Of a stretch of 7,076 nt of DNA, positions 1 to 6,332 are shown piece after piece. The stretch covers positions 1 to 7,076 of the forward strand of contig DCYM01000045.1 of assembly GCA_002331465.1 (NCBI GenBank), read 5' to 3'. Within the stretch, counting starts at the first letter, position 1. The number at the start of each line of letters is the position of its first letter. The translations under genes and the position numbers were made by a program. This DNA comes from Candidatus Neomicrothrix sp. UBA2110 (lineage in GTDB: Bacteria; Actinomycetota; Acidimicrobiia; Acidimicrobiales; Poriferisodalaceae). The notes under the pieces were generated by a model that saw nothing but the letters and a program-made list of their open reading frames with translations, ran no database searches and was not told the origin of the DNA.

Positions 1-620
1 TGCTCTTTTTGTGTTTCTTCCAGCCACGCTCTACGCGATAAAACAACGTTGTTGCGGTTCTTGTCTAGCTCAATGATCTTGGCCTCTAACTCCATTCCGA
101 TGTATGGCTCAAGGTCACGAACACGTCGCAACTCGACAAGCGAAGCAGGCACGAATCCGCGCAGCCCAATGTCGATAATTAGGCCGCCCTTGACGACCTC
201 TATCACCGGTCCTGAAACAACGCCTTCTGATTCTTTGATTTCTTCAATTCTGCCCCACGCCTTTTCGTATTGGGCACGCTTTTTCGAAAGAATAAGGCGT
301 CCATCTTGATCCTCTTTTTGTAGGACCAGTGCCTCGATTTCTTCTCCCAGCTCTACTATTTCCGAGGGGTCAACAGCATTTCTGATCGAAAGTTCACGAC
401 TGGGGATCACACCTTCAGACTTGAATCCAATATCAAGAAGGACTTCATCGCGGTCAATTCGAACAACGGTGCCTGAAACAAGGTCACCGTCTTCAAATTC
501 GACGATCGTGCCATCAATGGCATCAGCGAAGGACATCGCACCGAGATCGTTTTCAACGACGGTACGCGGGATGTATTCACCGGCATCAGTAAAGCTGCCG
601 AATTCAGTAGTATCAGACAC
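1..620 (-). CDS. rpsA: 30S ribosomal protein S1, N-terminal part (3' end outside window)
   Basis: S1 binds mRNA on the 30S subunit through repeated S1 (OB-fold) domains and helps load transcripts for translation. The 206 visible residues hold an N-terminal extension of about 44 residues (with VVENDLGAMS at 21-30) and two S1 repeats. Repeat 1 spans about 45-115, with DRDEVLLDIG, EGVIPSRELSI and LILSKKRA. Repeat 2 spans about 132-197, with VIEVVKGGLIIDIGLRGF and ELDKNRNNVVLSRRAWLEET. This pattern is typical of actinobacterial S1, which normally has four repeats, so roughly half the protein is missing beyond base 1. I chose the GTG at 620-618 because it is the first start after an in-frame TGA four codons upstream, and the extension it includes looks conserved. 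An ATG at 536 is possible but has no Shine-Dalgarno. Ribosome binding at 620 is weak (GAGAG about 10 bases upstream). Family assignment is near certain; the exact start is less so. Confidence 0.96.
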   Translation of the reverse strand, partial: MSDTTEFGSFTDAGEYIPRTVVENDLGAMSFADAIDGTIVEFEDGDLVSGTVVRIDRDEVLLDIGFKSEGVIPSRELSIRNAVDPSEIVELGEEIEALVLQKEDQDGRLILSKKRAQYEKAWGRIEEIKESEGVVSGPVIEVVKGGLIIDIGLRGFVPASLVELRRVRDLEPYIGMELEAKIIELDKNRNNVVLSRRAWLEETQKE

Positions 621-751
621 TCGGATTTGCTCTCAGTAGACAATACGGGGTGACGGTGGCAGAGCTCCCACCGGGCACGAGGGTCAAGGCTACACGGCCT
701 CAATGCCGGAACCTTCTCCGGTCCTTATTTAGGTGGTGCGTTAGCGACAAG
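621..751 (-). promoter_or_regulatory. rpsA upstream region with two hairpins
   Basis: This is the longest gap in the window and the expected site of an rpsA promoter or leader. Two perfect inverted repeats are visible. One is CCGGA at 706-710 pairing with TCCGG at 717-721 around a 6-base loop. The other is CGGTGG at 654-659 pairing with CCACCG at 668-673 around an 8-base loop. Neither is followed by a T-run on the minus strand, so they are not standard intrinsic terminators. A TATTGT hexamer (645-640 on the minus strand) could be a -10 box giving a short leader, but I see no convincing -35 at the right distance. The hairpins could be a terminator of the methyltransferase transcript, an S1 autoregulatory leader, or chance. 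Confidence 0.35.
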
Positions 752-1516
752 CTACGGACGGCGAGCCAATAACAGTAGCTCCGCATGGCTTAGATCTAAC
801 GACTCGGCCTTCCAATCCTCCCCGGAATGCACACTCTGGATCTCCAGAGGCTCAAGGCCGGCAGTCTCAGCCATCAACCAAAGCTCGCGGGGAGTGAAAC
901 AGGTGGTCCACAGGTCAGTTTCGAGGATCCCGCCTTGAGGGTTTCGAATTTCGGTACGTTCATGACGAGTCGCGGTCATTAGGTCAAATTCAACTGGGCT
1001 TGCCTCATTTTCGAAATTGTGGACCTGAAAATATACCGAGAAGGCCGCCAAGAGGAGTCTGTGGCCACTTCGCAACGCCTGTGCCATACCAGACAGGATC
1101 AGTTGATCACCCCGTAGGTTTGCAGGATCTTGTGTTGCAGGGCCGCCTTGTAGCCCGAACGCTCCCTCACATAGGGAAAACACTCCTTCAAATTCACCTG
1201 AAAATCGGAGTTTTCTGGCATCGATTCGCTCGAACGCAACTAAATCCGACAACCCCTCGGTAAACGCCATTTCTGTCGCTATCTCCACAAACCGTTCGGA
1301 AATATCGATGCCAAGACATCGAATTCCCCGTCTGGCTAACTCAAGAGCATGACGACCGGGACCACAACCTACGTCTAATACGTAATCGCCCGGTCGTAGC
1401 CGGAGCTGTGAAATTATTTGATTGACTTCTTCGGTCGTACCTTTAGTAAAGGAGTACCTGAGGTATGCCTCCTGAAGGTGGTCGGCCAGTTCCTCAAACC
1501 AATGCTCTCTTGGCAT
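752..1516 (-). CDS. class I SAM-dependent methyltransferase, substrate unknown
   Basis: A 254-residue protein with a Rossmann-type SAM-binding fold near its N-terminus. Motif I is VLDVGCGPG at about residues 46-54, and the acidic residue that binds the SAM ribose is in LGIDIS (Asp at about 71). A FERIDAR segment at about 95-101 fits the adenine-contacting region. The N-terminus (PREHWFEELADHLQEAYLRY) is charged and helical, and no signal peptide or membrane segment is seen. The fold resembles the broad methyltransferase type 11/25 families, which do not predict the substrate: small molecule, RNA and protein are all open. The start is the ATG at 1516, chosen for a well-spaced Shine-Dalgarno; a GTG three codons upstream (1525) would overlap that site. 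Only 30 bp separate it from the polA stop, so it is probably co-transcribed with polA and lies just before rpsA. Fold and cofactor are confident; function is not. Confidence 0.9.
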   Translation of the reverse strand: MPREHWFEELADHLQEAYLRYSFTKGTTEEVNQIISQLRLRPGDYVLDVGCGPGRHALELARRGIRCLGIDISERFVEIATEMAFTEGLSDLVAFERIDARKLRFSGEFEGVFSLCEGAFGLQGGPATQDPANLRGDQLILSGMAQALRSGHRLLLAAFSVYFQVHNFENEASPVEFDLMTATRHERTEIRNPQGGILETDLWTTCFTPRELWLMAETAGLEPLEIQSVHSGEDWKAESLDLSHAELLLLARRP

Positions 1517-1524
1517 CTTTGTCA

Positions 1525-1530
1525 CCCTTC
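1525..1530 (-). promoter_or_regulatory. Shine-Dalgarno of the methyltransferase gene
   Basis: GAAGGG on the minus strand, eight bases before the ATG at 1516-1514. It is the clearest ribosome binding site in the window. It decides the start codon: the alternative GTG at 1525-1523 begins at the last base of this site and would have no spacing. Confidence 0.65.
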
Positions 1531-1546
1531 AACACGGCACAACATT

Positions 1547-4219
1547 TCAGCCTTTCGCCTGGGCCCAGGTTGGCCCTAAGGCAATATTCACTTCAAGAGG
1601 AACCCGCAAATCTGCAGCTCCGCCCATCGACATAACTGTTAAATCTTGTATTTCGCGACTTTCCTCTGGGTGAACTTCGAGAATCACCTCATCATGGACC
1701 TGCAGCACTAAGGAACTCTGGGCGCCCATTTCGGAAAGCGCGTGGTCGATCTCGACGAGGGCTATCTTGAAAATATCCGCTGCCAGTCCCTGTATGGGTG
1801 CGTTCATGGCCTGGCGTTCCGCCGCCTGTCGAACCCGAAAGTTGGGCGAATTCAACTCAGGTATCGGTCTTCGTCGACCGAAAAGGGTCTCGGTGTACCC
1901 GCTCTCTTTAGTCTTTTCGACAATCTCGTCCATAAAAGATCTCACCGATGGGAATGCCAGAAAATAAGCTTCAAGAATTTCAGATGCCTCGCTTGTCGAG
2001 ATGCCCAGACGTTGCCCCAGACCATAGGCTTCCATCCCGTAAGCCAGCCCATAGCTCACCATTTTCGCTCTCGAGCGCTGTTCTACATTGACATCTTCAG
2101 GCTTCACTCCGAACAATGAAGCGGCTGTCGCGTTATGTATGTCTTGACCCGATTCGAAGGCGTGAACAAGGCCCGGGTCATCGGATAGGTGAGCGATCAC
2201 TCGAAGCTCGATTTGGTTGTAATCAGCGACCAACAATTCGTACCCGTCTTTAGGTACAAACGCCTTCCGGAACTCCCTACCTAGGGCCGTTCGAACCGGA
2301 ATGTTGTGAAGGTTCGGGTCTTCAGAACTCAGACGGCCTGTGCGCGCAACGGTCTGATTGAAAGTCGCACGGATTCTTCCGTCGCCCTCAACGACGTCCA
2401 ATAGCCCTTGACCATATGTTGACCTCAGTTTTTCAACCTCGCGATAACTCAAAAGGAGGCCGACAACTTCATGTTGGTCCCGAATTTTCTCTAGCGACGC
2501 AGCGTCAGTCGAATAGCCCGTCTTAGTTTTTTTCTGGGGGGTAAGGCCTAACTCATCAAACAAAATCACTCGGAGTTGCTTGGTTGAGTTCACATTGAAT
2601 TCGCGTCCAGCAAGTTTGTGGATATCGACTTCTAGTCGGCGTACCTCGCCAACTAAGTGGTCACGCATGCGCGTCAATTCGCCAACATCAACCCCTACCC
2701 CAACGTCTTCCATCCGAGACAGCACAGAAATAAGCGGTCGTTCTACTTCGTCATATAGCCAAAACATCGAACGTTCCTCGAGGACCGTTAGCAGCGCCGG
2801 AACCAGCCGGTGTACCGCTAGAGCGTCACGGGCTACGTCAAGAAGCAGGTCTTCCGACCCTCCGCCAAGATCCAGCTGGCCATCGGCCGCAAGGTCAGCA
2901 CGCATCAGTTCGCTACGACAGTATTTGCGCAACAGATCATCGAGTACGTACTGGCCGCCACTGGGGTCGATGAGGTATGCAACGATCGCAGTGTCTACTC
3001 GTAGACCTTCTGCTTCAAGTCCAAGTTTGCGGAGGCCGCGAGTGAATTTTTTGGCGTGATGAGTGTCGAATCCTATGCCGTCAGCCCCCACGACTTGCTG
3101 GAGAATACCGAGGACGGCTGAGTCTTCGAGCACAGAGGCCTCCACCGCTATTACTTCTCCCATCTCGGCATTCATAACAACTGAAAGAGACGACAACGAA
3201 CCAGTCGAATCAACGCTCCAGCCGAGCGAAGGCACTTCGTTTTTGTTGAGCAAGGACTTCAGATGGGACACAAAGTCCAACTCCGAAGTGACCCGGATCA
3301 GCTCAGCTTCGACAACATCGCCCTCCGACTCCAAAGTTGGCAGAGGGTTACCCAATATTTCGCTTAGGCGTTCATAAAGGGAGCCAAATTCTAGAACATC
3401 AAAAAGTTGCTGTACTTTCACAACGTCGACTTGGCCCCATTTGACCGTTCGTGGATCTAGGTCGATTGACACATCGGTTCTAAGCACCATCGCGTCAACG
3501 TTTCGTCTTGCGCGTTCTTCGAATTCAATAAGATTTTGCCTCAATTTGGGGGTCTGGTCATCAACATGGTCAAAGATCCCGTCTAATCCTCCGTAAGCAT
3601 TGATGAGTTTGGCCGCTGTCTTCTCGCCTACGCCCGGCACTCCTGGAAGATTGTCTGATGGATCTCCACGCAGCGCCGCATACTGGGGGTATAGCTCCGC
3701 CGAAACTCCCGTCCGGTCAACGATTCCGGCCTCGTCATATAACGCGTAGTCGCTCACACCCCGCCGGTTGTACAAAACTTTAATGAAGGGATCTCGGACC
3801 ATTTGGTAGATGTCGCGATCACCAGTGACGATCACTGCCTGATCCCCGGAGTCCGCAACTTGCGTCGCGAGAGTAGCCAAAACATCATCAGCTTCGAAGC
3901 CCACCACATCGACCGCGGGCACCTTGAGCGCTTCTAAGACTTCTCGAACCAGCCCAAACTGCGGAATCAACAAATCTGGCGTTGGTTCTCGCTGAGCCTT
4001 GTACTCCGGAAGCATCTGGTGTCGGAAGGTGGGCTCAGGGCGATCGAAAGCAACGACGATTCCTTCGGGCTGTTGATCCCGTATAAGGTTCAAAAGCATA
4101 GAAGTGAAGCCGAAAACAGCGTTTGTGACTTGACCAGAGGCAGTTGCCATATCCGTTGGTAAAGCAAAAAATGCGCGATACGTAAGAGAGTTGCCGTCAA
4201 GCAGAAGAATCTTTGCCAC
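1547..4219 (-). CDS. polA: DNA polymerase I
   Basis: Family A polymerase of 890 residues that fills repair gaps and removes Okazaki RNA primers. The 5'-nuclease domain (about 1-290) is intact, with acidic residues D8, D59, D111/D112 (FEADD), D134/D136 (TGDRD), D186/D189 (RGDPSDN) and a helix-hairpin-helix (GVPGVGEK). The central 3'-5' exonuclease-like domain (about 300-480) has lost its metal ligands: where E. coli has DxE this protein has SxD at 335-337, so it probably cannot proofread, as in other actinobacterial Pol I. The polymerase domain (about 490-890) has motif A (DYNQIELR, D666), the O-helix (R715, K719, Y723, Y727) and motif C (VHDE, D843/E844). Y723 takes the place of E. coli F762. 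Start is the GTG at 4219, without a clear Shine-Dalgarno. It lies 70 bp after the ANTAR regulator gene and 30 bp before the methyltransferase gene. Confidence 0.98.
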   Translation of the reverse strand: MAKILLLDGNSLTYRAFFALPTDMATASGQVTNAVFGFTSMLLNLIRDQQPEGIVVAFDRPEPTFRHQMLPEYKAQREPTPDLLIPQFGLVREVLEALKVPAVDVVGFEADDVLATLATQVADSGDQAVIVTGDRDIYQMVRDPFIKVLYNRRGVSDYALYDEAGIVDRTGVSAELYPQYAALRGDPSDNLPGVPGVGEKTAAKLINAYGGLDGIFDHVDDQTPKLRQNLIEFEERARRNVDAMVLRTDVSIDLDPRTVKWGQVDVVKVQQLFDVLEFGSLYERLSEILGNPLPTLESEGDVVEAELIRVTSELDFVSHLKSLLNKNEVPSLGWSVDSTGSLSSLSVVMNAEMGEVIAVEASVLEDSAVLGILQQVVGADGIGFDTHHAKKFTRGLRKLGLEAEGLRVDTAIVAYLIDPSGGQYVLDDLLRKYCRSELMRADLAADGQLDLGGGSEDLLLDVARDALAVHRLVPALLTVLEERSMFWLYDEVERPLISVLSRMEDVGVGVDVGELTRMRDHLVGEVRRLEVDIHKLAGREFNVNSTKQLRVILFDELGLTPQKKTKTGYSTDAASLEKIRDQHEVVGLLLSYREVEKLRSTYGQGLLDVVEGDGRIRATFNQTVARTGRLSSEDPNLHNIPVRTALGREFRKAFVPKDGYELLVADYNQIELRVIAHLSDDPGLVHAFESGQDIHNATAASLFGVKPEDVNVEQRSRAKMVSYGLAYGMEAYGLGQRLGISTSEASEILEAYFLAFPSVRSFMDEIVEKTKESGYTETLFGRRRPIPELNSPNFRVRQAAERQAMNAPIQGLAADIFKIALVEIDHALSEMGAQSSLVLQVHDEVILEVHPEESREIQDLTVMSMGGAADLRVPLEVNIALGPTWAQAKG

Positions 4220-4289
4220 GGTTGGAACCCTAGGGCCCCGACGGGTTCACATGGACGACCAAACTCTCGTGTCCGCTACTTTGCTCCGC

Positions 4290-4877
4290 TTAAGGTTCTA
4301 AGAGCCCGTCAATGACACGGTTCGCCACCTCGAGCATCGTGGATCGGCCGCTCATCGCTGTCTGTTGGATAAACGCGAAGGCATCCTGTTCGGACATTCC
4401 GTGGTTGTCAATCAGGCGGCCCTTGGCTCGATCGACCACTTTGCGCACTTCAAGTTGGCCTTCTAGCTCACGCACTGTTTCCTCTAGCTGGCACATTTCC
4501 TCGAACCGACCCAGCGCGACTTCAATCGCGGAAACCAGTTCCTCGCGCTGAAACGGTTTGACTAAGTATGAAAGCACTCCCGCATCACGCGCTTGCTCAA
4601 TCAGATGTCGTTGACTAAACGCTGTAAGGATCACCACCGCGGCTTGGCGGTCAGTCGACACGTGACGAGCCGCAGTCAACCCATCCATCCCAGGCATCTT
4701 GATGTCGAAAATGCATAAATCTGGGGCGTGTTCAGCCACTAACTCCACCGCTTCATCACCACGGCCAGTTTCGGCAACGACTTCATAGCCTTCGTCTTCG
4801 AGCATCTCGCGTAGATCAAGGCGAATAATGGCTTCGTCCTCGGCGATAACGACACGCTTCGACAACGGATTCCTCAT
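4290..4877 (-). CDS. pdtaR: PdtaR-type response regulator with ANTAR RNA-binding domain
   Basis: A cytoplasmic two-component regulator of 195 residues that, by family, acts on RNA: phosphorylation of the receiver lets the ANTAR domain bind paired hairpins in transcripts and prevent termination or change translation. The receiver (about 8-122) has acidic residues E13/D14 (IAEDEA), phospho-acceptor D58 (FDIKMP), T85 (ILTAFSQR) and K107 (LVKPF). A short coiled linker (about 124-145) leads into the ANTAR domain (about 136-192), with VVDRAKGRL, HGMSEQDAF and STMLEVANRV. Domain order, length and motifs match M. tuberculosis PdtaR (Rv1626), which also lies near polA and rpsA. The partner kinase (PdtaS in mycobacteria) is not in the window. 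I chose the ATG at 4877: the frame is open to an ATG at 4979, but the extra 34 residues are unlike the family and would overlap the upstream gene. No good Shine-Dalgarno is present. Confidence 0.94.
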   Translation of the reverse strand: MRNPLSKRVVIAEDEAIIRLDLREMLEDEGYEVVAETGRGDEAVELVAEHAPDLCIFDIKMPGMDGLTAARHVSTDRQAAVVILTAFSQRHLIEQARDAGVLSYLVKPFQREELVSAIEVALGRFEEMCQLEETVRELEGQLEVRKVVDRAKGRLIDNHGMSEQDAFAFIQQTAMSGRSTMLEVANRVIDGLLEP

Positions 4878-4883
4878 GGTTTG

Positions 4884-4898
4884 CGAGGCACGACCTCG
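4884..4898 (-). repeat. short hairpin just upstream of the pdtaR start
   Basis: CGAGG (4884-4888) and CCTCG (4894-4898) form a perfect 5-bp stem with a 5-base loop. It ends six bases before the ATG at 4877, where a Shine-Dalgarno would be expected. In the transcript it could cover the initiation region. Its loop has five bases, not the six of known ANTAR target hairpins. It may be chance. Confidence 0.3.
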
Positions 4899-4962
4899 GG
4901 CGGGTGGGAGATACAACCTTAGCGAATCCGGCGCGTATCGTTGTTGTGAGAGATTTTGCTCG

Positions 4963-5256
4963 TCAGCGCGAACGCCCACTCATTTGATCAAGAAGCGCAT
5001 CTTGCCGGCCTTCGAGCTGCCCAAGGCGATCTGCTACTTGGCTTCGCTGTTGGCCAATAACTTCGACATGTCGGGCGGCCCGCTGGTGGGTTCGTTCCGA
5101 TATTGGAGTTTCCGATACCAACGCATAAAGCCTCGCCGTATCTGCTTCATCGGAAAGATACGCCCATTGCTCATCTAGGAGAACCAGCTCTGCCCGCACT
5201 GAGGCAATTTGTTCGCTGTTTCGGCGAAGCTGACGTTCTGTGATCTTGATCGGCAT
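4963..5256 (-). CDS. small coiled-coil protein of unknown function
   Basis: I do not recognise this 97-residue protein. It is strongly charged and rich in Gln, Arg, Glu and Leu, with no Cys and no hydrophobic membrane stretch or signal peptide. Two long helices are likely. The first is at about 6-40 (ERQLRRNSEQI, VRAELVLLDEQW). The second is at about 55-93 (RTHQRAARHVEV, QQRSQVADRLGQLEGRQDALL), with leucine spacing suggestive of a coiled coil. A short linker with VSETPISER lies between them. It is probably a soluble helical-hairpin protein, possibly oligomeric. Reasons to think it is real: it fills the space between two clear genes on the same strand, has an ATG start, and its composition looks like protein rather than antisense shadow. 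The start at 5256 has no visible Shine-Dalgarno. It lies 50 bp after the O-methyltransferase-like gene and 85 bp before the PdtaR-type regulator. Confidence 0.75.
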   Translation of the reverse strand: MPIKITERQLRRNSEQIASVRAELVLLDEQWAYLSDEADTARLYALVSETPISERTHQRAARHVEVIGQQRSQVADRLGQLEGRQDALLDQMSGRSR

Positions 5257-5268
5257 GGGGTCGAGAAT

Positions 5269-5306
5269 CTAGCCGCTAATAACGCAAGTTCCTATTTCGC
5301 TGCTAG
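5269..5306 (-). repeat. imperfect inverted repeat after the O-methyltransferase-like gene
   Basis: CTAGCCGC (5269-5276) and GCTGCTAG (5299-5306) pair over eight positions with one mismatch, and two further A-T pairs lie inside. The outer edge touches the stop codon of the gene ending at 5307, and the inner edge lies 13 bases before the ATG at 5256. There is no following T-run, so it is not a classical intrinsic terminator. It could be a terminator of an unusual kind, an operator or a leader hairpin. A TAGATT hexamer (5272-5267 on the minus strand) could be a -10 box for the 97-residue gene, but I found no partner -35. Confidence 0.35.
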
Positions 5307-6302
5307 TTAAGGCTTCCTCCCGACGCACCGAGCAAGAATTCCTGGCACAAAGTCAATGACTTCGATATCAACGAATCCAGCGGACGCGAAGTACTTCTGA
5401 CACTCCGCTCGGGTATGCGCTCGACCTTCGCTTCCACAAATCAGCTCGTTCATCCCCCACATTGCTGCGTCAACCGGACCTTTTCGATTGTCGTTGAGCA
5501 TCTCGCCAATCAGATGCATTTCGCCGCCTGGTTCCAGCGCCCGAAACGCTCTCGAAACGACGCCACCAATGATCTCGCCGTCATAAATTGGAAGGTTGCT
5601 GGCCATCACAACAACGTCGACCGGAGAAGGAAACTCTCCTACGGTGAAATCGGCGCCGAGCGTTTCGACGCGGTCTTGGACCCCGGCATCTGCAATATAT
5701 TCCTGAGTCGCAATTACGACTGGCGGTAGGTCCAGAACTGTGGCCCGTAATCCTTTGAAATGCTCGACTGCTGTAATGCTGTACGCGCCGGATCCGCCTC
5801 CTAAGTCGAGCAGGTGACGGCGAGTACTCAGATCGACGGTTTTGACGAATCGACGGGCCGCGCCGAATCCGATGCTCGCAGTGGCCCGATGATATTTCCG
5901 CGCGGACTCAACGGTTAGCTCTTGGTACATCCCGAGTTTGCTCGAGTCTGGAATACGCATCTTTTCGGTCATACCGAACCATCCGCCAACATCGGGACGA
6001 GTAAACATCATCCAGGCGCCGGCGTAACGGGCTTTTCCTTCAACTAGGTAGGCCTCAACGTCGAGTGTGTTGACAAGGTGATCGCCCTCCCAGTCCAACA
6101 ACTCGAGACTAAGAGCGCATGACACCAAACGATCCACGTCAACAGGTCGAAGTCCTGTCTCCTCAACCAGAGCAGTTTCAGTGTTGAAACCGTTGCTGAC
6201 GTGGGTGAACAAACCGACATCAAGCGCTGTGTATAAGACCGCCGATGCGGTGTAAGCCCGAGCCATTTCCTGAAGTCGAGTGGTATCTACTCGTTTGTTC
6301 AT
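5307..6302 (-). CDS. family-2 O-methyltransferase-like protein (acetylserotonin OMT type)
   Basis: A 331-residue protein with the two-part layout of this SAM-dependent family. A winged-helix dimerisation domain (about 8-90) has ASAVLYTALDVGLFT and a region typical of family members that help close a partner's active site. The catalytic Rossmann domain (about 130-331) has SAM motif I LLDLGGGSGAYS at 164-175, the acidic adenosine contact in VLDLPPV (D191), and ALEPGGEMHLIGE at 255-267. Length fits the family. In hand alignment the catalytic His of the common LHDW motif is replaced by Pro238 (SNLPIYDGE), so classical base-assisted O-methylation may not occur. The substrate is unknown; related enzymes act on phenols, indoles, polyketides and bacteriochlorophyll precursors. 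Start is the ATG at 6302, with a weak GGA 5-8 bases upstream. It follows the enoyl-CoA reductase-like gene by 30 bp, probably in one operon. Confidence 0.88.
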   Translation of the reverse strand: MNKRVDTTRLQEMARAYTASAVLYTALDVGLFTHVSNGFNTETALVEETGLRPVDVDRLVSCALSLELLDWEGDHLVNTLDVEAYLVEGKARYAGAWMMFTRPDVGGWFGMTEKMRIPDSSKLGMYQELTVESARKYHRATASIGFGAARRFVKTVDLSTRRHLLDLGGGSGAYSITAVEHFKGLRATVLDLPPVVIATQEYIADAGVQDRVETLGADFTVGEFPSPVDVVVMASNLPIYDGEIIGGVVSRAFRALEPGGEMHLIGEMLNDNRKGPVDAAMWGMNELICGSEGRAHTRAECQKYFASAGFVDIEVIDFVPGILARCVGRKP

Positions 6303-6332
6303 AGCGTTCCGATCGTAAATATGGTTGAGCGC

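Noticed and set aside
407..703. Minus-strand open frame of 98 codons with an ATG start
   Set aside because: It overlaps rpsA in another frame. The rpsA frame gives unmistakable S1 repeats, while this one gives nothing recognisable.
1517..1525. GTG start of the methyltransferase three codons upstream
   Set aside because: It would abut the Shine-Dalgarno with no spacing, whereas the ATG at 1516 has an 8-base spacing.
2580..3059. Plus-strand open frame of 159 codons, Ser/Arg rich
   Set aside because: It lies wholly inside polA on the other strand; the Ser/Arg/Thr-rich composition is typical of an antisense shadow and it has no recognisable domain.
4225..4248. Inverted repeat GAACCC/GGGTTC between the ANTAR regulator and polA
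   Set aside because: Six-base stem with a 12-base loop and no T-run; too weak to call a terminator or operator.
4884..4898. Hairpin before pdtaR as an ANTAR autoregulatory target
   Set aside because: The loop has five bases and there is no second hairpin beside it; known targets are paired hexaloop hairpins. Kept only as a low-confidence repeat.
4878..4979. N-terminal extension of the ANTAR regulator to an ATG at 4979
   Set aside because: The extra 34 residues are unlike PdtaR relatives, and the start would overlap the 97-residue gene by 17 bases.
5262..5290. TTGCGT and TAGATT as a -35/-10 promoter pair before the 97-residue gene
   Set aside because: The spacing is only 10 bases, far short of about 17.
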